Source of the DNA: an uncultured Eubacteriales bacterium
GTDB lineage: Bacteria > Bacillota > Clostridia > Lachnospirales > Lachnospiraceae
Reading direction: 5' to 3'
DNA: 53,027 bases
Assembly: GCA_900314565.1 (NCBI GenBank)
Contig: OMVU01000009.1
Location: 1 to 53,027, forward strand
The notes under the pieces were generated by a model that made no database searches, was not told where the DNA came from, and saw only the letters and a program-made list of their open reading frames with translations. Position numbers and translations under genes: made by a program. Shown one piece after another: positions 23,680 to 31,824 of the stretch (position 1 is the stretch's first letter; each line of letters opens with the position of its first letter).

Positions 23680-25329
23680 TTGGCGAAACAAAAAAAACAA
23701 AGAAAAAAGAAAAAAATCACCCGGGCGATTCTCCTGAGACTCGTGATTTTCGCTGTCGTTTTGATTGCTTTCAATATCTATATGGGTGCCACTCAGATCG
23801 GCGGACACGTAGCGGATACGATCAGCAGCCAGATGAAAACGACCGCCGACTTCTTCTACGACTATGTCGATTACGATACTCTTGACGACCCCGATGCCGC
23901 CTGGGTCGATATTGCGGGAACTTATCTCACTCCCAGCCTTTTCCCGCGAATCGAGACAGCCGAATATGCGGGAGTCTATACCCTTCTCTGCGGCGAAGGA
24001 GATACGCTCCGATACGGCACCGGTGTCTGGGCGGCCGACACCGCGGATCTGGAGGACGCACGTAAGGCCGGGCTCCTGAGCAATGACCCCGAGGTAAATG
24101 AGGAGCTGTATCATCAGCTGCTGGATAATAAAACGAATACTTATATCGAACTCGATCCGGAAACCGCAGATGACAGTCCCCGTCTTCCCGGTATAGTTGT
24201 CGTTCCGGTCTCCGATGAGAACAGCAATATCACAGGGTTCCTCTGTCTCGAGATCAGATACGGCGGAAGAATGTTCGTTACCGCTGTCTATATCGTCTAC
24301 GGTGCCATCGCGCTCATGATCGAGCTCGTCTTCACGGTCCCCTTCTTCCTGATCCTATATTTCATGATAGGCCGGAGAGTCGTAAAGCCGCTCAACGCTG
24401 TGGAAAAGTCGGCACTGAATTTTGTAGACAAGACACGTGAAGATTCTGATCCCGAAAAGTGGATCTTTGACCGTCCGAAACTCAGAGTCCACGACGAGAT
24501 CGATTCTCTCGGCGAATCGATCGAGGTGATGGCCCGCGATATGCAGACTTACATGAAATCGACGCTCGATAAGACAAGGGAAAACGAAAGGATCAGCACA
24601 GAGCTCTATCTTGCATCCCGTATTCAGCAGTCAATGCTCACGACGGATTTTCCGGCTTACCCGGACCGAAAAGATTTCGATATTTATGCCTCCATGGTAC
24701 CTGCAAAGGAGGTTGCCGGCGATTTCTACGATTTCTTCCTGATAGACGATGATCATCTCGCCCTTGTCATGGCGGATGTCTCCGGAAAAGGTGTTCCGGC
24801 TTCCATGTACATGATGGTCGCAAAGACGCTTCTCCACAACGTACTTCTGCTGGGTCACACGCCGAAGGAGTGTCTGGAGACTGTGAACGACCAGATTGAC
24901 GAGCATAATGACGAAAATATGTTCATCACGGTCTGGCTCGGCATCCTCGAGCTGTCGACCGGACTCGTCACGGCGGCAAATGCCGGCCATGAATACCCCA
25001 TCGTTCGGAAGGCGGACGGGCAGTTCGAGATCTTCAAGGATAAGCACGGAATCGTACTCGGAGCGATCCCGCACAAGAAGTACGATCAGTATGAATTCTA
25101 TCTGGAAAGAGGAGGAACGCTCTTCCTCTACACCGACGGTGCCCCGGAGGCGACCAACGCCGAGGAAAAACTCTTCGGGATGGACAGAGTCCTTGAAACG
25201 CTCAATAAAGATCCTGATGCAGGCCCGGAAAAGCTCCTCAAAAATGTCGAGGACGCAATCAACGTCTTCGTCGGGAAAGCTCCTCAGTTCGACGACCTGA
25301 CGATGATGGCAGTCAGGCTCGAGAAATAA
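23680..25329 (+). CDS. Membrane PP2C-type serine phosphatase (SpoIIE/RsbU family) with HAMP domain
   Basis: 549 residues starting at TTG 23680, preceded by GGAGG. The open frame continues upstream, but the family-like start MAKQKKQRKKKK fits here. Order: basic N-terminus, membrane helix (15-37), extracytoplasmic sensor (38-198), second helix (200-231), HAMP linker (to about 285), coiled stretch, then the SpoIIE phosphatase from about 310 with AKEVAGDFYDFF (342-353), MADVSGKGVPASMYM (364-378), AANAGHEYPIV and QFDDLTMMAVRL. The Asp residues that bind Mg/Mn are present. It probably dephosphorylates an anti-anti-sigma factor in response to an external signal. No RsbV/RsbW partner is adjacent. Confidence 0.93.
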   Translation: MAKQKKQRKKKKITRAILLRLVIFAVVLIAFNIYMGATQIGGHVADTISSQMKTTADFFYDYVDYDTLDDPDAAWVDIAGTYLTPSLFPRIETAEYAGVYTLLCGEGDTLRYGTGVWAADTADLEDARKAGLLSNDPEVNEELYHQLLDNKTNTYIELDPETADDSPRLPGIVVVPVSDENSNITGFLCLEIRYGGRMFVTAVYIVYGAIALMIELVFTVPFFLILYFMIGRRVVKPLNAVEKSALNFVDKTREDSDPEKWIFDRPKLRVHDEIDSLGESIEVMARDMQTYMKSTLDKTRENERISTELYLASRIQQSMLTTDFPAYPDRKDFDIYASMVPAKEVAGDFYDFFLIDDDHLALVMADVSGKGVPASMYMMVAKTLLHNVLLLGHTPKECLETVNDQIDEHNDENMFITVWLGILELSTGLVTAANAGHEYPIVRKADGQFEIFKDKHGIVLGAIPHKKYDQYEFYLERGGTLFLYTDGAPEATNAEEKLFGMDRVLETLNKDPDAGPEKLLKNVEDAINVFVGKAPQFDDLTMMAVRLEK

Positions 25330-25366
25330 CCGCAGAATGGTAAAAGCTCTGACTCCGGTCAATATT

Positions 25367-25389
25367 CAGGAACGCCGAGGCGTTCCTGA
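25367..25389. repeat. Isolated palindrome of the 'B' module
   Basis: CAGGAACGCCGAGGCGTTCCTG between two converging genes is the terminal hairpin of the B family. Without a T tract it is a weak terminator at best. Confidence 0.6.
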
Positions 25390-25400
25390 TATGTCAAGGA

Positions 25401-25667
25401 TCAGATCCAGTTGTAATCTCCTCCGGTGAGCGCGAGGGACAGGAGACGGTCGTAGAGTTCGACTTCCTCCCCCTCCACCACGCGTATGAGCTCCGCATCC
25501 TCACGGATCTCCGGCATCGGATCATCCGGACCGAGTTCCATGTCAGGCTCTTCCCCGCAGTACGGGCATACGATCTTCGGCGCGAGCTTCAGGTCAAGGA
25601 ACCGGTTACTGCAGCACGCGCATTCAAAATATCCTGCTCTCTTGGTATCATCAGGTACAAAATACAT
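25401..25667 (-). CDS. Small zinc-ribbon protein
   Basis: 88 residues, acidic. CACC (17-20) and CPYC (34-37) form a CxxC-x13-CxxC zinc ribbon. The C-terminal half is helical and acidic (VVEGEEVELYDRLLSLAL). The architecture resembles small clostridial zinc-ribbon proteins of unknown role, and no function is claimed. AGAGGAAG precedes the ATG at a good distance. It converges with the phosphatase gene. Confidence 0.75.
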   Translation of the reverse strand: MYFVPDDTKRAGYFECACCSNRFLDLKLAPKIVCPYCGEEPDMELGPDDPMPEIREDAELIRVVEGEEVELYDRLLSLALTGGDYNWI

Positions 25668-25720
25668 ATCTCTGCTTCCTCTCTGATGCGTTTACGCATC
25701 TGTATCGGAGATCACTTGTG

Positions 25721-25746
25721 AAGCCCCGCATTCGCGGGGCTTTTAT
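25721..25746 (+). terminator. Intrinsic terminator-like hairpin
   Basis: AAGCCCCGC-ATTC-GCGGGGCTT followed by TTTATT on the plus strand. No plus-strand gene lies immediately upstream, so the transcript it ends is unclear. It directly abuts a partial dispersed element. Confidence 0.6.
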
Positions 25747-25887
25747 TCTTCATCGCGCAGTACTCGTGATTTTAATCATGATGTACGCGCGCAAAGTGAT
25801 GCCCGCCTTTCTTTTCATTCCGTCCGAAATAGTTTTACTCTGCGCATTCATCTCATGGTTGAAATCACGGGAATTCTGCGTCGGAGA
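25742..25887. repeat. Truncated 101-bp element plus 'D' repeat
   Basis: TTTATTCTTCATCGCGCAGT...CGCGCAAAGTGATGCCCGCC (25742-25810) matches the first two thirds of 31589-31689. TGCGCATTCATCTCATGGTT and CACGGGAATTCTGCGTCGGAG (about 25840-25887) form a D copy that ends at the stop codon of the GH28 gene. Confidence 0.8.
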
Positions 25888-27390
25888 TTAAAAAGACCTG
25901 CCTTCTATATTCATGTCCGCAGTAAACTCCGCCTCGATCGGATCCTCCGCATTTTCCGGAAAAGATACATCCCGGAAAGTCACATCCGTAAGATAATACG
26001 CAGGTTCCTCAAATCCGCGGAGAACGACAGGCTGACACGACTCAAAGAGCTCCGTCTTTTCATTTTTTGCGAGACCCGTGATCTTTATATTTCGGAAATG
26101 AAAACCGGAAAGCACCGGCGGATGCTCCGCCCCCTCCCCGTCATCATTGTATCCGACGCTGTGGATCTGGATCCTCGGTGCAACGCAGTCCGTGAAGAAG
26201 ATATCTTTCACATACCCGCCGCGTTTAGCGGTCGCCTTCACTTCCAGTCCATAGTAAGAGCCGGAGAGATCGCAGTCCCAGAACTTCACGTCCCGGACAC
26301 CGCCCGACATCTCGCTTCCGATCGCAAAACCGTGCCCGTAATGAATCTTACAGTCAAAAACACGGATATGTTCGGTAGGGATCGCAATCACATTTCCCTC
26401 CGGATTCTTGCCGGATTTGACGGCAACAGCGTCATCCCCCGTAAAGAACTGCGAGCCGAAAAGGATGCAGTTCGACGAAGAATCAGGATCCCAGCCGTCG
26501 CCGTTCCAGATGTGCTTTGAGATCAGCGTGACAGCGTCCGTCACGATATCACTGGAATAAATCATGTGGATATTCCAGGCAGGCCCGTCACGAAGGACAA
26601 GATCGCTGATGCGGACATGCTCAGCGCAGGAAATGTTGATGAGCCTTCCCCGCACACGGCCCGGGACTGTGTCTTCCTTCTCGATACCGTATGTGTCCTC
26701 CGGTCTCGCGAATCCGGATTCGGAAAGAAGCGCTTTCTCCCTCGCGATCGTATTCTCCATGAGCGCCCTGCCGCCGCCGCAGACCATACCGCCGCCGGTG
26801 ATCCGGACATTTCTCGCCGTGATCCCGCGCTCCCGGTCGAGCTCGCCGATATTGAGCAGGGAGGCATAGCACATCCCCTCAATTCCCTCGAAGCGGCTCA
26901 TAATACGCGGCTCATAGTCAGACGGATCCGCCGTTCCCAGGAGGACTCCGCCCTCAGAGATGTACAGTTCCATATCACTGTGCAGATTCAGCGCACCGGT
27001 CCTGAAAACTCCGCGGGGTATCACTACAGTGCCTCCCGCCGGGCAGTCATCGATCGCCCTCTGGATCGCGCTGCGGTTCATGGTCTCCCCGTCCCCGACG
27101 GCGAAATACGGCGCTTTCGTCACATCGATCTTCGGCCGCTCCTTCTCTGTCCGGACGCGCTCTTCGAGCTCCCAGACCGGTCTTCCCTGATGCAGAAAGC
27201 GCACTTCCACGATGTATTCACTGTCCGGGAAAAGCCCTTTTGCCGTGACATGGGTCACGACTGACGTCTCCCGCCGGCTCGCCGGCCCTGTGAGCCGGAA
27301 AATGAACTTGTCACCGGGGATATACTCTTCCGGTTTTTCCCACCAGACAGTAACAGAAGTTTCCGTTCTTAATATGTGCAGTTCCGACAT
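25888..27390 (-). CDS. Glycoside hydrolase family 28 (polygalacturonase-like)
   Basis: 500 residues, no signal peptide, so it probably acts in the cytoplasm on imported oligogalacturonides. The N-terminal 90 residues form a fibronectin-III-like beta domain. A right-handed beta-helix follows with GH28 motifs NGDGWDPDSS (for NTDG), TGDDAVAVKSG (for GDDC-AIKSG) and HGFAIGSE (for GHGxSIGS). The usual RIK is EVK here (YYGLEVKATAKRGG), a departure at a substrate-binding Arg, so activity or specificity may differ. GGAGAAAG precedes ATG. It is the terminal gene of a minus-strand stretch. The product would feed the uronate/KDG pathway at 38-41 kb. Confidence 0.9.
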   Translation of the reverse strand: MSELHILRTETSVTVWWEKPEEYIPGDKFIFRLTGPASRRETSVVTHVTAKGLFPDSEYIVEVRFLHQGRPVWELEERVRTEKERPKIDVTKAPYFAVGDGETMNRSAIQRAIDDCPAGGTVVIPRGVFRTGALNLHSDMELYISEGGVLLGTADPSDYEPRIMSRFEGIEGMCYASLLNIGELDRERGITARNVRITGGGMVCGGGRALMENTIAREKALLSESGFARPEDTYGIEKEDTVPGRVRGRLINISCAEHVRISDLVLRDGPAWNIHMIYSSDIVTDAVTLISKHIWNGDGWDPDSSSNCILFGSQFFTGDDAVAVKSGKNPEGNVIAIPTEHIRVFDCKIHYGHGFAIGSEMSGGVRDVKFWDCDLSGSYYGLEVKATAKRGGYVKDIFFTDCVAPRIQIHSVGYNDDGEGAEHPPVLSGFHFRNIKITGLAKNEKTELFESCQPVVLRGFEEPAYYLTDVTFRDVSFPENAEDPIEAEFTADMNIEGRSF

Positions 27391-27494
27391 GGATCTTTCT
27401 CCTATAAAAAAATACTTGTGACGCTCATGCTTGAAAACACGAGATTGCGCCGGTCGGTTTTCAACAGGGCCACCTCAGCATTCCTGCCGGGCGT

Positions 27495-27524
27495 AAAAAA
27501 AGCGCCTTTTCAAAAAAGACGCTT
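27495..27524 (-). terminator. Intrinsic terminator of the dehydratase operon
   Basis: On the minus strand AAGCGTCTTTT pairs with AAAAGGCGCTT (one U-G) and is followed by a T run. It lies about 60 bases after the stop of the 55-residue protein. Confidence 0.8.
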
Positions 27525-27584
27525 TTGATGCATCCGTCGATATTCGTTTTCTGTGTATCAGCGCCTTTACACAGACGAAAGAGT

Positions 27585-27752
27585 CTACAGATGCCTGTTT
27601 CGTTCGATCTTATCGTAATGCTTAAGAAGGAACGGTTCAATACGGGCAGTGAGCTTCATATCAAGGTTCAGAATATAGACCGTGAAGGTGATCACAAAGA
27701 ACCCGGCAGCAAACATAAGAAGCTTACAAAGGAATTTTATCAGTTTCGACAT
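27585..27752 (-). CDS. 55-residue single-pass membrane protein in the dehydratase operon
   Basis: Starts MSKLIKFLCKLLMFAAGFFV and continues with a hydrophobic stretch to about residue 30, then a basic cytoplasmic tail (HYDKIERNRH near the end). RBS AAAGGAGG is placed ideally, and a terminator follows the stop (27585-27587). It begins 21 bases after the stop of the larger dehydratase subunit, so it is probably the last gene of that operon. No family recognised. It could anchor the dehydratase at the membrane, which is only inference. Confidence 0.75.
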   Translation of the reverse strand: MSKLIKFLCKLLMFAAGFFVITFTVYILNLDMKLTARIEPFLLKHYDKIERNRHL

Positions 27753-27773
27753 AGCAGATCCTCCTTTCTCTGC

Positions 27774-29339
27774 TTACCAGGATTCTTCGTCATGGAGGAC
27801 CTCCAGTGACGGATCGAGCGGTTCTTCACGCATGACGGTGCGCATGTAGGAATTGATCTGGTCACGCACACCCTGACGGGAAACGATTCGCGGATCGAAC
27901 AGATCGTGGACGACCCAGATCAGAGGAATGTTCTTTTCACGGGCACGCTCCTCGAAAAGACCGTGCATACCGTCCAGCGCCTTGCAGGACATGTGCTCCC
28001 AGAGAATGACCATGTCGGCGTTGAACATTTCAACGGTCTCCCACAGCTCATCCAGCAGGACCTTGTATCCGCCGTGTGTACGGTTGCGCATGATCATGTT
28101 CTCGGTCAGCCATGCCATGTCATAGTACGCGGTCTCACGATTCTCCGGTGTATCTTCTTCCCTGATCACACGGGTGGAGACCATGGAGAGCATATCGGTC
28201 AGCGGCACAATGCCCCAGCAGTTGAGCAGCCATACAAGGAAGTCCATATAGTAATGAGACTGTACACCCCAGATGATTGCCCTGTGGCGATATTCCTTCG
28301 CAGCCATCTTTTTCTTCTCGTAGGCCTGCTTCGCCAGTTTTGAGATTTTCCGGTCCGCCTTTTCAAAGGCAGGAATACGGCCGCAGATGGCCATGTAGTT
28401 GGTCTCCGTATACAGGGCAAGGTTGGAGCCGAATACCTGCGGATACTCCGTACGGTTCATTTCCAGCCATTCCTGGCGGCACTTTGTCGCATAGTTGACT
28501 CGTTTTGCGCACTCGAAATACGCTTTCCAGTCCCATGCCACACCGGTATGCTTTTCCACGAACGCGATTGCATTGCGGATCTCCTGGGCGGCGTAGTCCT
28601 GTACGTCATCTTCCCTATGGCGCAGCGGAGCGGCCAGCTGGAAGACCGGGATCCCGTCTTCTTTTTCCAGACGGCGGGAAATGACACCGTTGCCAAGCAG
28701 TGATCCGTCGCAGGTGGTATTACACTGGATCGCGCACGCGCCCAGGACCGGAGCGTCATCGTCAATGGAGACACCTGCTTCAGCTTCCGGCATCGGACAG
28801 ACATCCGAGGCAAGTCCGAATTCCTGGGCAACGTCGATGTAGTACTCTGCCGCATGCTGGTTCAGCAGAACGGATACATAGGTGGACGGTGTCTCACGGC
28901 TCAGTACCTTCAGGGTCGGGAAGCCCATCATGACCGCGGTCATCTCATTTTCATCCACAAGGACGACTCTCTTTGAGAATTTCTTATCATTGCCGATGCG
29001 GCGGTCACCGCGGAACAGGTTTTCCAGCAGCTGGGCGACGTCATCGATAATAAGGTCCTGCTCTGTATGGCAGATCCGCAGATACTCACCGCGCAGTCCC
29101 TGTGTGTGACGGTCGACCATCATCGGAACAGCGAGATAATTCGCCATCCAGCGGTAGCGGAACATGGCTTTGATGTTGCGGGGCTTTACGATGAACTTGC
29201 CGAGCGTCATCATGATCTTCAGCCATCTGGAGTAGTCATATAATGTATCCGAGACACCGCGCCATTCACGTCGTTTGCGTACCTTTCCGCCGTCGATGTA
29301 AAAATCGCCTAAACGGTCAGCGCCAACTTCCTTAGCCAT
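27774..29339 (-). CDS. 2-hydroxyacyl-CoA dehydratase / benzoyl-CoA reductase family subunit (larger)
   Basis: 521 residues. It belongs to the HgdA/HgdB/BcrBC superfamily, whose two subunits bind a [4Fe-4S] cluster and the acyl-CoA and are activated by an ATP-driven one-electron donor. Visible features: CNTTCDG (about 207-213), VCPMP, EHMSCKALDG (about 464-473) and the C-terminal DLFDPRIVSRQGVRDQINSYM. Compared with HgdB it has an extra N-terminal segment of about 100 residues. It overlaps the partner gene upstream by eight bases. No activator ATPase (HgdC) gene is adjacent. The substrate is not inferable. Confidence 0.85.
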   Translation of the reverse strand: MAKEVGADRLGDFYIDGGKVRKRREWRGVSDTLYDYSRWLKIMMTLGKFIVKPRNIKAMFRYRWMANYLAVPMMVDRHTQGLRGEYLRICHTEQDLIIDDVAQLLENLFRGDRRIGNDKKFSKRVVLVDENEMTAVMMGFPTLKVLSRETPSTYVSVLLNQHAAEYYIDVAQEFGLASDVCPMPEAEAGVSIDDDAPVLGACAIQCNTTCDGSLLGNGVISRRLEKEDGIPVFQLAAPLRHREDDVQDYAAQEIRNAIAFVEKHTGVAWDWKAYFECAKRVNYATKCRQEWLEMNRTEYPQVFGSNLALYTETNYMAICGRIPAFEKADRKISKLAKQAYEKKKMAAKEYRHRAIIWGVQSHYYMDFLVWLLNCWGIVPLTDMLSMVSTRVIREEDTPENRETAYYDMAWLTENMIMRNRTHGGYKVLLDELWETVEMFNADMVILWEHMSCKALDGMHGLFEERAREKNIPLIWVVHDLFDPRIVSRQGVRDQINSYMRTVMREEPLDPSLEVLHDEESW

Positions 29340-30534
29340 TGTGCTCCTCCTTTCTGATCTTCTTGATGTCTATGCTTTCGACAAAGGCCTGTACTCTGGT
29401 GCGCATCTGTCCGGAGGAACCGATCGCGTACGGACGGTCTACCGTCAGGACCGGATATCCGAACTCCTCGCGCAGGATGTGTGAACCGAGCATTTTTTCG
29501 TATGCCCACGGGTCGCAGAATTTCATCTGCTGGTAGATGACGCCGTCCGCTCCGTATTCTTTCGCCAGAGCGGCCACATAGTCACGGCGGGCATCCATCT
29601 TCGTGCTGTCCATGTAACGCGGGCACTGTCCGCGGTACATATAGGCGCGGCAGATCTGCGTCAGCGCGTCTTCCGTATCGTTCAGTTCGATCGGATCACG
29701 TCCCGGATAGGAACCGTAGCAGTAACGGTCAGCACATACATAGGCGCCGCTTTCCTCCACGAGCTTGATAAAGTCGATGTCATCCACTTCAGACCCTACG
29801 ACCACGACACGCGCGCCGTACGGGAATTCCGGATCAGGTTCACGTGTTTTCAGTTCTTCCAGCGTTTCCTCAAGCTTATCCATGATCAGATACTTCGGAG
29901 CCGCGTAGGTCGCCATTGTAATAATATGGAATTCATAGCCGGTGATCCTCGGGTGCTCTCCCTTGCGGAATTCACCGATCGCCCGGATCAGTTCGCATAC
30001 TTTGTTATGCTCTTTGACCGCAGCCCGGATCGCTTCGTCAGAGATATCGATGCCATAATGCTCCTTTAAAGGCGTCAGGATATGATTCCGGCACTGTACG
30101 ACGTACAGATTCAGTCCGTTGTCATCCGCCTTCATCGGGATCTCCATGTAAGAGAAGAAGAAATTCTCTTTGTCTTTCCCGAGCGTCCCCAGCAGCTCCA
30201 TGTTTTCGACACAGCGGTTCATCATGGTACAGCCGTCCGGTGTAAATATACAGTCCGCAAAATTATATCCGCCTTCCACTGCACGTTCCAGCAGAGCGCG
30301 GGAATACTCACACAGGAAACTTGTAAGGTAATAGGTGGCCACTTCCATCGAGCCGGACCGCGGGGCACGAAGCCGTGCAGAAAACACGCCCGGCAGATTC
30401 AAGAGCGGCTCAGGGGTGTTCTCACAGGTATAAGCCGCGCAGATCTTCCCTTCCTGCTGGGCTTGCCGTATGAGGGGGTTGTAAGCCTCCATAAGAATAT
30501 TCTCAAAATACGTAAGATGCTTCAGATCTTTCAA
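29332..30534 (-). CDS. 2-hydroxyacyl-CoA dehydratase / benzoyl-CoA reductase family subunit (smaller)
   Basis: 400 residues, starting at TTG 30534 with GAGGGATGA just upstream. Family motifs: CIFTPDGCTMMNR (about 94-106, cluster ligand region), YGADGVIYQQMKFCDPWAYE (about 329-348) and the C-terminal DRPYAIGSSGQMRTRVQAFVE. It pairs with the subunit encoded next, whose start overlaps this gene by eight bases. The cysteine pattern supports one [4Fe-4S] cluster per subunit. First gene of a three-gene operon ending with a small membrane protein. Confidence 0.87.
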   Translation of the reverse strand: MKDLKHLTYFENILMEAYNPLIRQAQQEGKICAAYTCENTPEPLLNLPGVFSARLRAPRSGSMEVATYYLTSFLCEYSRALLERAVEGGYNFADCIFTPDGCTMMNRCVENMELLGTLGKDKENFFFSYMEIPMKADDNGLNLYVVQCRNHILTPLKEHYGIDISDEAIRAAVKEHNKVCELIRAIGEFRKGEHPRITGYEFHIITMATYAAPKYLIMDKLEETLEELKTREPDPEFPYGARVVVVGSEVDDIDFIKLVEESGAYVCADRYCYGSYPGRDPIELNDTEDALTQICRAYMYRGQCPRYMDSTKMDARRDYVAALAKEYGADGVIYQQMKFCDPWAYEKMLGSHILREEFGYPVLTVDRPYAIGSSGQMRTRVQAFVESIDIKKIRKEEHNG

Positions 30535-30660
30535 TGTTCATCCCTCATACTTTCCAGGTCCCCTTCCGTTAACACACGTACGAAAGGTTTGTTTATCTCT
30601 ATAAAAAAAGTATAATTCATAGGAAAATCACTGTCAATAAACGGGAAAACTGAGGGGTTC

Positions 30661-30694
30661 TTTATTCTTCATCGCGAGACCGTACTCACGATAA
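30661..30694. repeat. 34-bp fragment of the 101-bp element
   Basis: TTTATTCTTCATCGCGAGAC and GTACTCACGAT match the left end of 3598-3698, without the right end. Confidence 0.7.
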
Positions 30695-30702
30695 AAACAA
30701 AT

Positions 30703-30738
30703 AAGAAAAAGAGCCCTCCACCCGAAGGCGATGGGCTC
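30703..30738 (-). terminator. Intrinsic terminator of the hemolysin III gene
   Basis: GAGCCC/GGGCTC closes a larger loop with an internal CGCCTTCGGGTG hairpin on the minus strand, followed by TTTTTCTT. Confidence 0.8.
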
Positions 30739-30767
30739 CTGCTCCTTTTAAAATAGTACTGAAGCAC

Positions 30768-31421
30768 TCACAGTACCTCAAGGTATATTGCAAAAAAGTG
30801 GCAGATCGTACCTCCGAGCACGAAAAAATGCCAAATAGAATGCATATAGCGAACATTCCTGCCAAGACTGTAGAAAACAACTCCGAGCGTATACACCACT
30901 CCGCCGATGAGCAGCAGGACGATCCCTCGCGGACTGACCGCAGATGCCAGGCTTTTATATGACAGGACCACAAGCCATCCCATGATCACGTTGATAACGG
31001 CGGAGCCTTTTTCAAATTTGTCAACGTTGACGGCATTGAAAACAATACCCAAAACCGTCAGGCCCCAGATGATCCCGAAAATCGTCCAGCCCTTCCATCC
31101 GCGGAGGCTCACAAGAGTGAACGGCGTGTAGGTCCCGGCGATCAAAAGAAATACGCTGCAATGATCGATCACACGCAGCACGCGCTTAGCGCCTTTGGCG
31201 GTGATGGAGTGATACAGCGTGGACATGCAGTAAAGGAAGATCATCGCTGCTCCGAAAACGGCGGCGCTGACGATCCCCGCTGCACCAACGCGGTCGCATG
31301 CAGCTTTGACTATGCATAGTACACATGCCGCTATGGCAAGTCCTGCACCGACTCCATGTGAAATCGCGCTGATCAGCTCCTCAGCCAGAGAATAATTCGG
31401 TATAGCTATTCTTGAATGCAT
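30768..31421 (-). CDS. Hemolysin III family (PAQR-type) membrane protein
   Basis: 217 residues with seven predicted membrane helices. It starts with a short cytoplasmic end ahead of SLAEELISAISHGVGAGLAI. The metal-site residues of the superfamily are visible: SHG near residue 19, STLYHS (about 67-72) and SIWHFFVLGGTICHF (about 195-209), giving His residues that can bind zinc. Bacterial members (YqfA/TrhA) affect membrane lipid homeostasis; a hemolytic role is not implied. AGAGGTC precedes ATG. Single gene. Confidence 0.93.
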   Translation of the reverse strand: MHSRIAIPNYSLAEELISAISHGVGAGLAIAACVLCIVKAACDRVGAAGIVSAAVFGAAMIFLYCMSTLYHSITAKGAKRVLRVIDHCSVFLLIAGTYTPFTLVSLRGWKGWTIFGIIWGLTVLGIVFNAVNVDKFEKGSAVINVIMGWLVVLSYKSLASAVSPRGIVLLLIGGVVYTLGVVFYSLGRNVRYMHSIWHFFVLGGTICHFFAIYLEVL

Positions 31422-31588
31422 GGCAAGACCTCTTCCGGATTCAAACTAATTTGCATCAACATAGTAATCATTTCCTCTTGATATAGTTTTCATTACTACA
31501 TTATACAATTATCTGTCAGTTTGTCAAGAGTTCAGCTGCCAAAGCAGGCATCTGCAGCCTGATCGTACGAATACAGAGCCCGCAGGGA
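31422..31588. other. Upstream region of the hemolysin III gene
   Basis: AT-rich at 31440-31530, which probably contains the minus-strand promoter. No gene, RNA or clear operator recognised. The rest of the gap to 31824 is filled by the composite repeat. Confidence 0.4.
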
Positions 31589-31773
31589 TTTATTCTTCAT
31601 CGCGCAATACTCGCGACTTCAGTCGTGAGATACGCGCGCAAAGTGAAGCTTGCCTTCATCGTGAGTACAATCTCACGATGAAGAATAAAAGCCTCCGGCG
31701 GATCGCAGACGTGCGCAGTGGAAGGCGCTTACGCGCCGCGCACGTCGCGGCAAGAACGCCGAGGCGTTCTTGA
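31589..31773. repeat. Composite intergenic element, second full copy (inverted)
   Basis: The 101-bp part (31589-31689) begins TTTATTCTTCATCGCG and ends CGATGAAGAATAAA. Read on the other strand it matches 3598-3698 along its whole length. The B module (31690-31773) follows with GGATCGCAGACGTGCGCAGT, GGAAGGCGCTTACGCGCCGC and CAAGAACGCCGAGGCGTTCTTG-type ends. Confidence 0.88.
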
Positions 31774-31824
31774 ACTGCTTTGAAAGAGCGATGCCATTTG
31801 TATTCTGCTTACGCTTCATGCTCA

